Source: Acidobacteriota bacterium
Lineage (GTDB): Bacteria > Acidobacteriota > UBA6911
Assembly (NCBI GenBank): GCA_031271905.1
Contig: JAISUT010000054.1
Location: 1-64,000, forward strand
DNA: 64,000 nt
Direction of reading: 5' to 3'
Shown here: positions 8,506 through 17,114 of the stretch, in pieces
Numbering within the stretch: the first letter of the stretch is position 1
Layout: every line of letters starts with the position of its first letter
Made by a program: the position numbers and the translations under genes
The notes under the pieces: model-generated
Database searches by the model: none
Seen by the model: the letters and a program-made list of their open reading frames with translations, nothing else
Told to the model about the DNA's origin: nothing

Positions 8506-8799
8506 ATTATTCGCAGGGGGGGCTTGGAAACGCGAAAAACATCCATTTGCAAGGTGGGACGGCGTCGCCGCAGCCGTTTTTGGGCGCAAGGCGGCGTGTT
8601 CGGCGGACGCCCGCAGTCCGTTGGAACGCGCCGTGACGCCTTTCCGAACGGGCGACCGCCAAAAATCTGGCGCGTCGCCGCCGGAAACTGTCAGGAAATG
8701 CCTACCGGCGGTGGGAAACAACGTCCAGGCGCGCGGACGCATCGATTGAGGGGAGGCCGCGGCCGGGACGCCGACGCCACTTCAAAGCCGCAGGGCGGC

Positions 8800-9222
8800 T
8801 CACGCAGGGGGCGCGACAGCCTCCGCCGCATAGGCGCCGCCGGGGACGCCGCTTCTGTACTTGCGCAGGTTCAAGAGCAGCTCCGCCTCGCCGACGGGCG
8901 CCTTGACGCGCTTGACGATGTCCTCCAACGCGACCCCTTGGCGCGCCAGCGAGAGCACCTGGTGTCTTTTTTCCAAAGGCATGTCAGGGATGGGGGACGG
9001 GACGCCGAGGTCGAGGATGCGCCCCTCCAACTCGTCGAACTGGACGGAGAACTTCTCGAAGGTCTTCGCCTGCACCTGCGCCATCTTGGAGACCACGTCG
9101 GTGTATAGCTCGAGGTCGCGCTCCAACGCCTCGATGCGGCGTTGCAGCTTCTTCTTCGCGGCGTTGTGGACGATGGCGGCGCCCGAGGCCGCCAACACGG
9201 CAAACAGAATCCAGTCCAGCAT
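8800..9222 (-). CDS. DUF2802-like membrane-anchored coiled-coil protein of the flagellar operon
   Basis: This 140-residue protein has one N-terminal membrane segment (LDWILFAVLAASGAAIV), a charged alpha-helical coiled-coil stretch (about residues 22-75), and a small C-terminal part, VLSLARQGVALEDIVKRVKA followed by GEAELLLNLRKY. That last part looks like DUF2802, a short helix-turn-helix-like domain often found in flagellar and chemotaxis operons. It is the last gene of the flhA-started series. Its function is unknown; a cytoplasmic role at the inner membrane is inferred. Confidence 0.6.
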   Translation of the reverse strand: MLDWILFAVLAASGAAIVHNAAKKKLQRRIEALERDLELYTDVVSKMAQVQAKTFEKFSVQFDELEGRILDLGVPSPIPDMPLEKRHQVLSLARQGVALEDIVKRVKAPVGEAELLLNLRKYRSGVPGGAYAAEAVAPPA

Positions 9223-9270
9223 CGCGTCATCTCCCAGAATCCGGCCTCCGACGCCCGTCGGCGGCCGAGG

Positions 9271-10185
9271 CTATTTGCGCAGCGCGGTCGTCGCCTCCAG
9301 CATCGTCTCGACTTCCACAGACACCTCCCGCAGGTCGGCCTCGTCCAGGTTCAACGCCACGGCCGCAGGCGTCGATTCCGGCAGCAGCTCGCCGTTCTTC
9401 TCGAACCCGATCCCCATCTTCACCATCAGGAGGTTGCCGAGGTTGACGATGTTCGCCAACTGCGCGTATTCGGGGGCGGCTTCGGGCGCGTGGTGGTAAA
9501 GGACGGTCTGGACCAGTTGCGGCGGGAAGTTCCAGCGCCTGGCGAGCAACGAGCCGACATGTGCGTGCGAGAAGCCGAAGATCGCCATCTCCTGCCCGTG
9601 GAAGTCGGCGCGGTTGGCGTAGACCTCCCCCAGGATCGTCTCGTAGCGGTCGCGCAGGTTCTTCATCATCACCGGCTTGCCGATGTCGTGCATCAGCCCG
9701 GCGATCAGCGCCTCCTCGACGTTCTCGTAGCGTATGCGCCGGGCTATCGCCCGCGCCGCCAACGCCGTCCCCCAGGAATGCTCCGCCATCAGCTTCTGGC
9801 CGAGATCCTTGGCGGTGTGGAATATCCACTCGACCGACGCCGCCATGACCACGGCCTTGACGGTGTTGACCCCCAGCACCGAGACGGCGTGGGAGACGGT
9901 CGAGACCTCGCAGCGGAGCGAGTACATCGCCGAATTGACGATCTTCAATATCTTCGCCGAGAGCGCCTGGTCTTGCGAGATCAACCGTTGCAGGGTCATG
10001 ATGGGGACGTCGGGGTTCTGGACAGCCTCCATCGCCCGCATGATCACCGCCGGCATCGGCGGCAGATCCTTCACATCGCGGACGAGCGCGTCCACATCCT
10101 CCCGCAACGCCCCGGATGCGGACGGCATGAGTAGGAGCGCGCCAGCCTGCGCTTCCGACGATGGTTGTTCGCCTGTTTCTAGCAT
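9271..10185 (-). CDS. HDOD-domain signalling protein
   Basis: The 304-residue product carries an HDOD domain from about residue 35 to 240: VKDLPPMPAVIMRAMEAVQN, then LQRLISQDQALSAKILKIVN, the HD-like LIAGLMHDIGKPVMM and GFSHAHVGSLLARRW. HDOD proteins are relatives of HD phosphohydrolases and act in signalling and flagellar number or motility control in several bacteria. The retained HD pair (HD in MHDIGK) means enzymatic activity cannot be excluded. It sits between fliN and the DUF2802-like gene with short gaps, so it is probably co-transcribed with the switch genes. Confidence 0.85.
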   Translation of the reverse strand: MLETGEQPSSEAQAGALLLMPSASGALREDVDALVRDVKDLPPMPAVIMRAMEAVQNPDVPIMTLQRLISQDQALSAKILKIVNSAMYSLRCEVSTVSHAVSVLGVNTVKAVVMAASVEWIFHTAKDLGQKLMAEHSWGTALAARAIARRIRYENVEEALIAGLMHDIGKPVMMKNLRDRYETILGEVYANRADFHGQEMAIFGFSHAHVGSLLARRWNFPPQLVQTVLYHHAPEAAPEYAQLANIVNLGNLLMVKMGIGFEKNGELLPESTPAAVALNLDEADLREVSVEVETMLEATTALRK

Positions 10186-10202
10186 GGTCTCCGTCCCGCC
10201 CC

Positions 10203-10535
10203 CTATCCTAACGAGCGGATGCGATCCGCCGTGCTCTCCACTTCCAGCACCCTGACGCCGTAGTTGCCATCGACCATGACGACCTCGCCGCGCGCGATGG
10301 GCTTTTGGTTGACGATGATGGTGACAGGGTCGTTGACCGACTTGTTCAGCTCGATGACCGCCCCCGTGCCCAGCTTGACGACATCCTTCAACGTCATCTC
10401 CGCGTGCCCGAACGCGATGCTGACCGGGAGCTCCACGTCCAGCAACAGGTCCAAGTTGGCGTTCATGCCCGCCTGCGTCGCCAGCACCCCTTCTTGCGGC
10501 GCACCCGCCGCCGCGTCCGTCGTCACTCCGTCCAT
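10203..10535 (-). CDS. fliN: flagellar motor switch protein FliN
   Basis: This protein of 110 residues has the SpoA/FliN domain at its C terminus: LLLDVELPVSIAFGHAEMTL, DVVKLGTGAVIELNKSVNDP and the end NQKPIARGEVVMVDGNYGVR. FliN forms the lower C ring with FliM and helps set rotation direction and dock export substrates. The start at 10535 follows GGAGGGAG with good spacing; an in-frame ATG at 10556 would add seven residues. It follows fliM after about 50 bases. Confidence 0.95.
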   Translation of the reverse strand: MDGVTTDAAAGAPQEGVLATQAGMNANLDLLLDVELPVSIAFGHAEMTLKDVVKLGTGAVIELNKSVNDPVTIIVNQKPIARGEVVMVDGNYGVRVLEVESTADRIRSLG

Positions 10536-10586
10536 GTTCCCGCTCCCTCCTTGCAAACAACTGTAAAACGGCGCGCGCCGCCCGTT

Positions 10587-11621
10587 TCAGGCGCCGACCG
10601 CGTCCTGCACCTCGATGGCGATCTTGCCCCGGCGTTGCACGATCCGCCCCATGTACTTCTCGATGCCGCCGACGCACACGCGGATCGGGTCGCCGATGCG
10701 CTGATCCAGCTCGATGACGTCTCCGGCGGCGACCTTCAGCAACTCGTTCACGGTCAGGCTGCAATCCTTGATCTCGCCGCTCACCGCGACGGGGATGGCG
10801 GTGATCAGTTGCATGATCCGCTCCGCCTCGTTCTCCGTGGACTTGTGCCGCCGCGACTGCCACTGCTGGTCGAACTTGCTGCGCAGGAGCTTGAGCACGC
10901 GCGAGGGGATGCACAGGTTCATAAGCCCGGAGAAATCGCCGATCTTCAGCTCGAGCGAGATCGCGATGACCGTCTCGGAGGTGGACACGATCTGGAACAT
11001 CTGCGGCTTGGTCCCCTTCCCGTCCAGGACGAAGTCGAAGTCCGTGATCGCGTGCCACGCCTCGCGCAGGTCGCGCATCGCCAGCTTGACCACCCCTTCG
11101 ATGATGTTCAGCTCGATCTCGGTCAGGTTGCGGTTCTCCGCCAAGGTGCAGCCCGGGCCGCCCAGGATCATGTCGATCATGGGGAACACCAGCGACGGGT
11201 TCAGCTCCAGGGCCATGTTGCCGTCCAAGGGGCGCATGGCGATGCTGGTGAACAGCGTCGGGTCGGGCAGCGGCTTGATGAAGTCCGCGTAGGAGACCTG
11301 CTCGATGGACTTCAGGCTCACGTCCACGAATGCGCGCAGGTACGCCGAAAGCGATGCGGCGAAGTTGCGGCCGAACGCCTCATGCAACATGTGCAGCGAG
11401 CGCATCTGGTCTTGGGAGATGCGGTCGGCGTGGTGGAAGTCGTAGATCGCGATCTTCCGCTCCGGCGCGCGCTTCTCCGCAGGCGCCTCGGGCGTCGCCG
11501 CCGTCGCCGTCGCAGGCGTCCCCTGGGGCGCGGCGGCGGAGTCTCCCGACAAGGGCGAGTCGTCCGACGACATGGCCGAGAACAGCGCGTTGATTTCGTC
11601 TTGCGACAATACTTTTTCCAT
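10587..11621 (-). CDS. fliM: flagellar motor switch protein FliM
   Basis: The 344-residue product starts MEKVLSQDEINALFSAM, the N-terminal CheY-P-binding motif of FliM. A Pro/Ala-rich linker follows, then the CheC-like middle domain (DRISQDQMRSLHMLHEAFGR, ALELNPSLVFPMIDMILGG) and a C-terminal SpoA domain (LLKVAAGDVIELDQRIGDP). FliM connects the CheY response to the C ring. It lies directly after fliA, with 15 bases between the genes. Confidence 0.97.
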   Translation of the reverse strand: MEKVLSQDEINALFSAMSSDDSPLSGDSAAAPQGTPATATAATPEAPAEKRAPERKIAIYDFHHADRISQDQMRSLHMLHEAFGRNFAASLSAYLRAFVDVSLKSIEQVSYADFIKPLPDPTLFTSIAMRPLDGNMALELNPSLVFPMIDMILGGPGCTLAENRNLTEIELNIIEGVVKLAMRDLREAWHAITDFDFVLDGKGTKPQMFQIVSTSETVIAISLELKIGDFSGLMNLCIPSRVLKLLRSKFDQQWQSRRHKSTENEAERIMQLITAIPVAVSGEIKDCSLTVNELLKVAAGDVIELDQRIGDPIRVCVGGIEKYMGRIVQRRGKIAIEVQDAVGA

Positions 11622-11636
11622 ACCTGGCCTTTGCGC

Positions 11637-12413
11637 CTAGTCGTTGTTCATCTTGCGGAGCTTCGTGCGCAGGCGGAGCATCGCCTTGGTGTGCAGTTGC
11701 GACACGCGCGACTCGTTCACCCCCAGCACCTTGCCGATCTCCTTCATCGTCAGCTCGTCGAAGTAGTAGAGGGAGATCACCAGCCGCTCCTTCTTGGGGA
11801 GCGTCTCGATGGCCTCGGCGAGGATGCCCTTAACTTCCGACTTGTGGAAGATGAAGAAGGGGTCGGCCTGCGGCGCGTCGGGGACGTACTTCACCAGCGG
11901 CTCGCCGTTCTTGTCGTCGTCCTGCCCGGTCAGCTCCTGGAAGCTGCCGAGGTTCAGCCCCTTGATCTGATCCACCAGCTCGTGGAACTCGTCCAGGGAG
12001 ATCTCCATCTCCTTGCAGACGTCCTCGTCGGTGGCGGGACGCCCCAGGCGCTGCTCCAGATCGCGGTAGACCCGTTCCAGGTCTTTGCTCTTCTTGCGCA
12101 GGGAGCGCGGCGCCCAGTCCAGGTTGCGCAGGCTGTCCAGGATGGCGCCCTTGATGCGCAGCTCCGCGTAGGTCTTGAACTTCACGCCGCGGTTGGGGTC
12201 GAACTTCTCGATGGCGTCCAGCAGGCCGAGCACGCCGGCGCTCACCAGGTCGTTCAATTCGACGTGCGACGGGAGCTTGGTGGATATCCGCTGCGCGATG
12301 TACTTGATCTGCGGCAGATGCTCCAAGATCAGCTCGTCGCGCGCGGTGTCGGTCGGCAGCGGCGGCGGTGCGGGAATGTAGGTTTTCTGTTGTCTGGCTA
12401 AATCCTGCATCAT
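11637..12413 (-). CDS. fliA: flagellar sigma factor sigma28 (FliA)
   Basis: This 258-residue sigma70-family protein has region 2 (LPSHVELNDLVSAGVLGLLD, AIEKFDPNRGVKFKTYAELR, IKGAILDSLRNLDWAPRSLR), region 3, and region 4 with the helix-turn-helix LTMKEIGKVLGVNESRVSQL. It is the FliA/WhiG type. In flagellated bacteria it transcribes late genes such as flagellin, and both flagellin genes here have sigma28-like promoters. It may start at 12413 or at the next ATG, 12410. No FlgM anti-sigma gene was recognised in the window. Confidence 0.95.
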   Translation of the reverse strand: MMQDLARQQKTYIPAPPPLPTDTARDELILEHLPQIKYIAQRISTKLPSHVELNDLVSAGVLGLLDAIEKFDPNRGVKFKTYAELRIKGAILDSLRNLDWAPRSLRKKSKDLERVYRDLEQRLGRPATDEDVCKEMEISLDEFHELVDQIKGLNLGSFQELTGQDDDKNGEPLVKYVPDAPQADPFFIFHKSEVKGILAEAIETLPKKERLVISLYYFDELTMKEIGKVLGVNESRVSQLHTKAMLRLRTKLRKMNND

Positions 12414-12523
12414 GTTTTTTCCTCTTGTGGAACCGCCGCCCCCGCCGGAGATGCGCGAGGGGCGCCGGTTGCCATCGGCTATTCAATCGAGTTGAACCGT
12501 CTACTGCAAAACATCGAGCCTCT

Positions 12524-13429
12524 TCAGTTGACCCAGTCGTTGAGGAGCCTCTCCCAGACCAGTCCATCGACCGTGGGCGAAGGCGCCTCCCTCTGTGCGA
12601 TGCGCCGCGCCAAGTCGCGGAAGCAGACGCTTGCCGGGGCGTTGGGGAAGCGGTGCGTCACCGGCATCTGGCTTTTCACCGCCCGCATGACGTGCGCGTC
12701 GCGCTCGATGTGCCCCAGGTAGTCGATCTCGCGGCCGAGGAACCGCTTGACGACGGAGTTGATCTGGCAGAAGACCTCATGCGCCTCCTCCACCTTCTCC
12801 ACGGAGTTGATGACCACCTGGATGGGCTTTTCGCGATCCTCGCCCAGGATGATCTTGATGATCGCGTAGGCGTCCACGATCGCCGTCGGCTCCGGCGCGC
12901 TGACCACCAGGACCTCCTCGGAGGAGAGGAGGAAGTGGATGACGTTGCGGGATATGCCTGCGGCGGTGTCGATGATGAAGTAATCGACGTCCATGTCCAG
13001 GTGCGTGAAGCTGTCGATGAGGAGCTTGCGCTGCGCCTGGGTCAGCTCCGACATCCGCTGCAGGCCGGAGCTGGCGGGGATGATGTGTATCCCCCTCGGT
13101 CCCGGCACCATGATCTCGTGCAGGGACTTGTCCCCGTACAGCACGTGCCCCAGGTGGTAGCGCGGCGCCAGGCCCAGCATCACGTCCAGGTTCGCCAAGC
13201 CGAAGTCGGCGTCCAGCACCACGACTTTGCGCCCCAGCTCCGAGAGGCCGACCGAGAGGTTGGCGACCAGGTTGGTCTTGCCCACCCCCCCCTTGCCGCT
13301 CGTGACCGCGATGACGCGCGGGTGGCGCACGCCCGTCTTGTGCGGCGCGCCGTCGGCGTCCAAGAGGCCCGCAGCCGCCCCCTGCCGTTCATCCGTGTTC
13401 TCCAGCAAACTGTCGTAAGACGTCGTCAT
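12524..13429 (-). CDS. flhG: FlhG (MinD-like ATPase, flagellar number control)
   Basis: The product is a 301-residue ParA/MinD-type ATPase: deviant Walker A TSGKGGVGKTNLVANLS near residue 45, switch I/A' motif VVLDADFGLANLD, and Walker B DYFIIDTAAGIS. FlhG/FleN limits flagellar number and placement and stimulates the GTPase FlhF. It directly follows flhF (10 bases), the canonical pair. The first 35 residues before the ATPase core match the FlhG N terminus that activates FlhF, although the usual DQA-like motif is not obvious. Confidence 0.93.
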   Translation of the reverse strand: MTTSYDSLLENTDERQGAAAGLLDADGAPHKTGVRHPRVIAVTSGKGGVGKTNLVANLSVGLSELGRKVVVLDADFGLANLDVMLGLAPRYHLGHVLYGDKSLHEIMVPGPRGIHIIPASSGLQRMSELTQAQRKLLIDSFTHLDMDVDYFIIDTAAGISRNVIHFLLSSEEVLVVSAPEPTAIVDAYAIIKIILGEDREKPIQVVINSVEKVEEAHEVFCQINSVVKRFLGREIDYLGHIERDAHVMRAVKSQMPVTHRFPNAPASVCFRDLARRIAQREAPSPTVDGLVWERLLNDWVN

Positions 13430-13439
13430 ATCTCCGTTC

Positions 13440-14603
13440 CTATGCCTGTAAGGCGTTGCCGGCCCGTTCGAGGACCAGGCCGATGATCCTCTCCCGCACC
13501 GCGAAATGCAGGTCGTCGGGGACTCGTTGTCCGTCCGTGTAATAAGAGAACCCCTTGCCCGTGCGCTCCAGCTCGTTCAAAATCGGCCCCGGCGTCGAAG
13601 TCTCGTCCAGCTTGGTGAAAAGCAGGTGGTCGGGGTTGCAGACCTCGAACTGCTCCTCGGCGCGGCGCATGTCGGCGGGCTTCATGGAGGCGCTCAGCAC
13701 CAGGTGCCGCTCGACGTCCCTGGACTCCCGCAGGAAACCCGCCAGCGGCGTCATGGCGTCCATGTCCCGGCGGCCGCGTCCGGCGGTGTCGACCAGGATG
13801 TAGTCGCGGCGGTCGCCCTCCTCGATCTGCCTGCGCAATTCGTCGACGTCGCCCGCGAAGCGGAAGGGGACGCCGATGAGCCCCGCGTAGGAGCGCAGTT
13901 GCTCGACGGCGCCGATGCGGTAGCCGTCCACGGAGACCACCAAGACCTTCTTGCCGCGCCCCAACGCCAGATGCGCCGCCAGCTTGGCGATGGCGGTGGT
14001 CTTGCCCACGCCCGTCGGGCCCACGAACGCCACGACCTTCTTCGATGGCAGGTCGCCCTGCACCTCGTCCTCGGCGAGCATGCCGGGGATGAGGCGCGCC
14101 GTCGCGGCGATGATGGCGGCGCGGTTGCGTCGCTTCCCGGCGGGCAGGCCGGAGACCGCGAGGGAGACCATCCTCCCCGCCAGGCGGGCGTCCACGCCCC
14201 CCGCCACCAGGTCGTGGTACAACTGCCGCGCCGCACGGCTCTTGATGCTGTCGGCGTACTCTGCGGGCATCGCGTCGGCCGCCGTCCACACCGGTTTCGC
14301 CCACGGCTCGCCCGGCGCGAAGACCTCCATCTCGCCGACTTCGCCCGCCTCGCCCCCCCCCTCGACGCCGTCGCCGGAAGACGCGCCATGGATCTCGGAG
14401 AGCCGCCGGAAGTCGGAGGCGAGGTCGTCCCCGCCCGCCGGGGAGTCTATCGCCGCGACCACCTCCACCCCACCGGAGCGCCCCCAGGCACCCGACTGCG
14501 TCAACTCCTTGGAGGACAGCAGCAACGCCTCGGCGCCGAACGCCTCGCGGATCTCCTTCAAGGCGTCCGTCATGTTTTTGGCGTAGAAAGTCTTGACTCT
14601 CAT
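13440..14603 (-). CDS. flhF: FlhF (SRP-type GTPase, flagellar placement)
   Basis: This 387-residue protein begins MRVKTFYAKNMTDALKEIRE, the typical FlhF B-domain start. A linker and N domain follow, then the SRP GTPase G domain: G1 VAFVGPTGVGKTTAIAKLAA, G3 DYILVDTAGRGRRD and G4-region LLFTKLDETSTPGPI. FlhF recruits early flagellar components to the assembly site in the membrane. One base separates it from flhA upstream, so translation is probably coupled. Confidence 0.95.
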   Translation of the reverse strand: MRVKTFYAKNMTDALKEIREAFGAEALLLSSKELTQSGAWGRSGGVEVVAAIDSPAGGDDLASDFRRLSEIHGASSGDGVEGGGEAGEVGEMEVFAPGEPWAKPVWTAADAMPAEYADSIKSRAARQLYHDLVAGGVDARLAGRMVSLAVSGLPAGKRRNRAAIIAATARLIPGMLAEDEVQGDLPSKKVVAFVGPTGVGKTTAIAKLAAHLALGRGKKVLVVSVDGYRIGAVEQLRSYAGLIGVPFRFAGDVDELRRQIEEGDRRDYILVDTAGRGRRDMDAMTPLAGFLRESRDVERHLVLSASMKPADMRRAEEQFEVCNPDHLLFTKLDETSTPGPILNELERTGKGFSYYTDGQRVPDDLHFAVRERIIGLVLERAGNALQA

Positions 14604-14604
14604 C

Positions 14605-16692
14605 CTAGATCACCATGCCGAGGGAGAGGACCCGCACGTTGGGGGGGATCTCGTTATGCGACAAGATCGCCGCCGAGGGCAGGAACCGTTCCAACAACTG
14701 CCGCACGTACATGCGCACGTTCGACGAGCAGAGCACCACGGGGTTGCCTGCGGCGCCCGCGCCGTCCAACACCTGGCGGAAGCGGTTCAGGATGTCCTTG
14801 GCCTGGCGCGGCTCCAGCGCCAGGTAGGAGCCTTGGTCCGCGTGGACCACGCCGTCGGCGATGTTCTTTTCCAAGTCGGGGCTCACCGTGAACACCGGCA
14901 GCTCGCCGTCCGCGTTCTGGTAGGGCTTGCAGATGGAGCGGCCCAGCGCCTGCCGGCACTGCTCGGTCAGGAAGTTGATGTTCTTGGTGAACGTCCCCTG
15001 ATCCGCCAGCGTCTCCAGGATGGTGACCACGTCGCGGATGCTGACGCGCTCCTTTAAGAGGTTCTGCAACACCTTCTGCACCTCGCCGATGGACAGTATC
15101 TTGGGCACCAGGTCCTCGACGATCTTGGGATGGGTCTGCGCCACGTTGTCCAAGAGCGTCTGCACCTCTTGCCGCCCCAGCAACTCGCTGGCGTGCGTCT
15201 TGATGATCTCGGTCAGGTGTGTCGCCAGCACCGTCGCGGGATCGACCAGCGTGTAGCCCGCCATCTGCGCCTTCTCGCGCTCCTGCGACTTTATCCAGCG
15301 CGCCTCCAGCCCGAAGGCGGGCTCCACCGTCGGCACCCCCGGCACCTCGTCCTTCGCCGTCCCCGGGTTGATCGCCAGGAGGTGATCCTGCACCAGCTCC
15401 CCTTTCGCGATCTGCACCCCCTTCAGGAGGATCGCGTACTGCCTGGGGTTGAGCTGGAGGTTGTCGGTGATGTGGACCGGCGGCACGATCAACCCCATCT
15501 CCAACGCCATCTGGCGGCGGATGGACTTGATCCTTTCGAGGAAGTCCCCGCCCTGGCTCGCGTCCACGTACCGGATGAGGCCGTAGCCCATCTCGATGGC
15601 GAGCATGTCCACCTTCAGGAGCCCTTCTATCTTCTCGCGCGGCTTCTCCGCCTCGGCCTTCTCCTCCAACTCCCTGGTCTGGACCAGTTGCATCTCGGTC
15701 TTGGTGCGCTGGCGGCGGCGCCACGCGACGACCGCCGCCATGGTCCCCAAGACGAAGAAGGGCGGGAACGGCAGGCCGGGGATGAGCCCGAACGCGAACA
15801 TGAAACAGGCGCCGATGGCGATGGGCGTCGGGTTGGTGAACAGTTGCCGCACCACGTCGTCGCCCAGGTTCGCGTCTGCGGCTGCGCGGGTGGTGATGAT
15901 GCCGCCCGCCACCGAGATCAGCAGCGAAGGGATGGCGGTCACCAGGCCGTCGCCGATGGTCAGGATGGTGAAGCGTTGCGCCGCCTCCATCAGCTCCATG
16001 TCGAACTGGATGACGCCGATGAGGAAGCCGCCGACGATGTTGATGGCGAGGATGACCATGCTGGCGACGGCGTCGCGCGAGGTGAAGCGGATGGCGCCGT
16101 CCATCGACCCGTAGAATTCGGCCTCCTTTGTGACGTCCTCCCGGCGTTTTCGCGCCACGGCCTCGTTGATGAGCCCCGCGTTCAGGTCGGCGTCGATGCT
16201 CATCTGCTTGCCGGGCATGGCGTCCAAGGTGAAGCGCGCCGTGACTTCCGAGATGCGCACCGCGCCGTGGTTGATGACCACGTACTGGATGACCATCAGC
16301 ACCAGGAAGACGACGATGCCGACGACGTAGTTGCCGCCGACCACGAACTGCCCGAAGGACTTGATGACCTCGCCCGCCGCGTCCTCGCCGCTCGCCCCCT
16401 GCAAGAGGATGAGCCGGGTGGAGGCGATGTTCAGCGCCAGGCGGAAGAGGGTGATGATCAGCAGCAACGAGGGGAACACCGAGAACTGCACCGGCTGCTG
16501 GATGTACATCGAGACCATCACGATGATGATCGAGAGGGTGATGTTCAGGCTGATGAGCAGATCCATGATCACGGTGGGCAGCGGCAGCACCATGATCATC
16601 AAGATGCACATGACGCCGACCGGGATGACCAGGTGGTATCCTCCCAGGATGTTCGCTGCGCCGGAAAGCGCTGATTTCGACGTGCCCATCAT
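14605..16692 (-). CDS. flhA: flagellar export gate protein FlhA
   Basis: The product is about 695 residues with eight predicted N-terminal membrane segments and the FHIPEP signature region (FTLDAMPGKQMSIDADLNAG, GLINEAVARKRREDV). A C-terminal cytoplasmic domain follows from about residue 340 to the end (VLSHNEI-type end ILSHNEIPPNVRVLSLG). FlhA is the export gate of the flagellar type III system. The start at 16692, or 16689 since two ATGs follow each other, is set by AAGGAG. It is the first gene of its series and has a sigma54 promoter 40 bases upstream. FlhB, FliP, FliQ and FliR are not in the window. Confidence 0.96.
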   Translation of the reverse strand: MMGTSKSALSGAANILGGYHLVIPVGVMCILMIMVLPLPTVIMDLLISLNITLSIIIVMVSMYIQQPVQFSVFPSLLLIITLFRLALNIASTRLILLQGASGEDAAGEVIKSFGQFVVGGNYVVGIVVFLVLMVIQYVVINHGAVRISEVTARFTLDAMPGKQMSIDADLNAGLINEAVARKRREDVTKEAEFYGSMDGAIRFTSRDAVASMVILAINIVGGFLIGVIQFDMELMEAAQRFTILTIGDGLVTAIPSLLISVAGGIITTRAAADANLGDDVVRQLFTNPTPIAIGACFMFAFGLIPGLPFPPFFVLGTMAAVVAWRRRQRTKTEMQLVQTRELEEKAEAEKPREKIEGLLKVDMLAIEMGYGLIRYVDASQGGDFLERIKSIRRQMALEMGLIVPPVHITDNLQLNPRQYAILLKGVQIAKGELVQDHLLAINPGTAKDEVPGVPTVEPAFGLEARWIKSQEREKAQMAGYTLVDPATVLATHLTEIIKTHASELLGRQEVQTLLDNVAQTHPKIVEDLVPKILSIGEVQKVLQNLLKERVSIRDVVTILETLADQGTFTKNINFLTEQCRQALGRSICKPYQNADGELPVFTVSPDLEKNIADGVVHADQGSYLALEPRQAKDILNRFRQVLDGAGAAGNPVVLCSSNVRMYVRQLLERFLPSAAILSHNEIPPNVRVLSLGMVI

Positions 16693-16734
16693 CTGTTCTT
16701 CACGCTCCTTGACAAATCTCCCGCCCTCGAAAGA

Positions 16735-16749
16735 GCAATTTGCGTTCCA
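16735..16749 (-). promoter_or_regulatory. sigma54 (-24/-12) promoter of the flhA operon
   Basis: The minus strand reads TGGAACG-CAAA-TTGC, one mismatch from the consensus TGGCACG-N4-TTGC. Transcription would start near 16724 and reach the FlhA start at 16692 after a short leader that contains AAGGAG. With the promoter of flgF this makes a consistent sigma54-controlled scheme. The remaining bases up to 17114 show no gene. Confidence 0.65.
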
Positions 16750-17114
16750 TTCCGAAAACATTCTCGGCAAGATGGCGAAATCATCTTGGCGCAGAGGGAG
16801 GCGCCGGGAGGCGAGCGAGGGACCAACAAGTAGAAGTAGTCCACTTCAACTTATCAAAGAATAAGAAAAAATGACGACTCCATATTTAAAGGAAATCGCA
16901 GGATGCCGGGGAGGAAAAAATTTCGACCTTATTAGGAGTTCACAGGTGGAGGTCGGCAAAATCCTCCCCCCGGGTGGCGCAGGCGGTCGCAGGCGCAGCG
17001 GGGCTGCCGATCTTTCCCGCCAAGCCGGGGGACGGGGTGTGACGGAATCCTGACACCCCCCCCCGCGAAGCCACGACACGGAGACCCCGTGCAGGACGAC
17101 GGAGGTCAGGGGGG

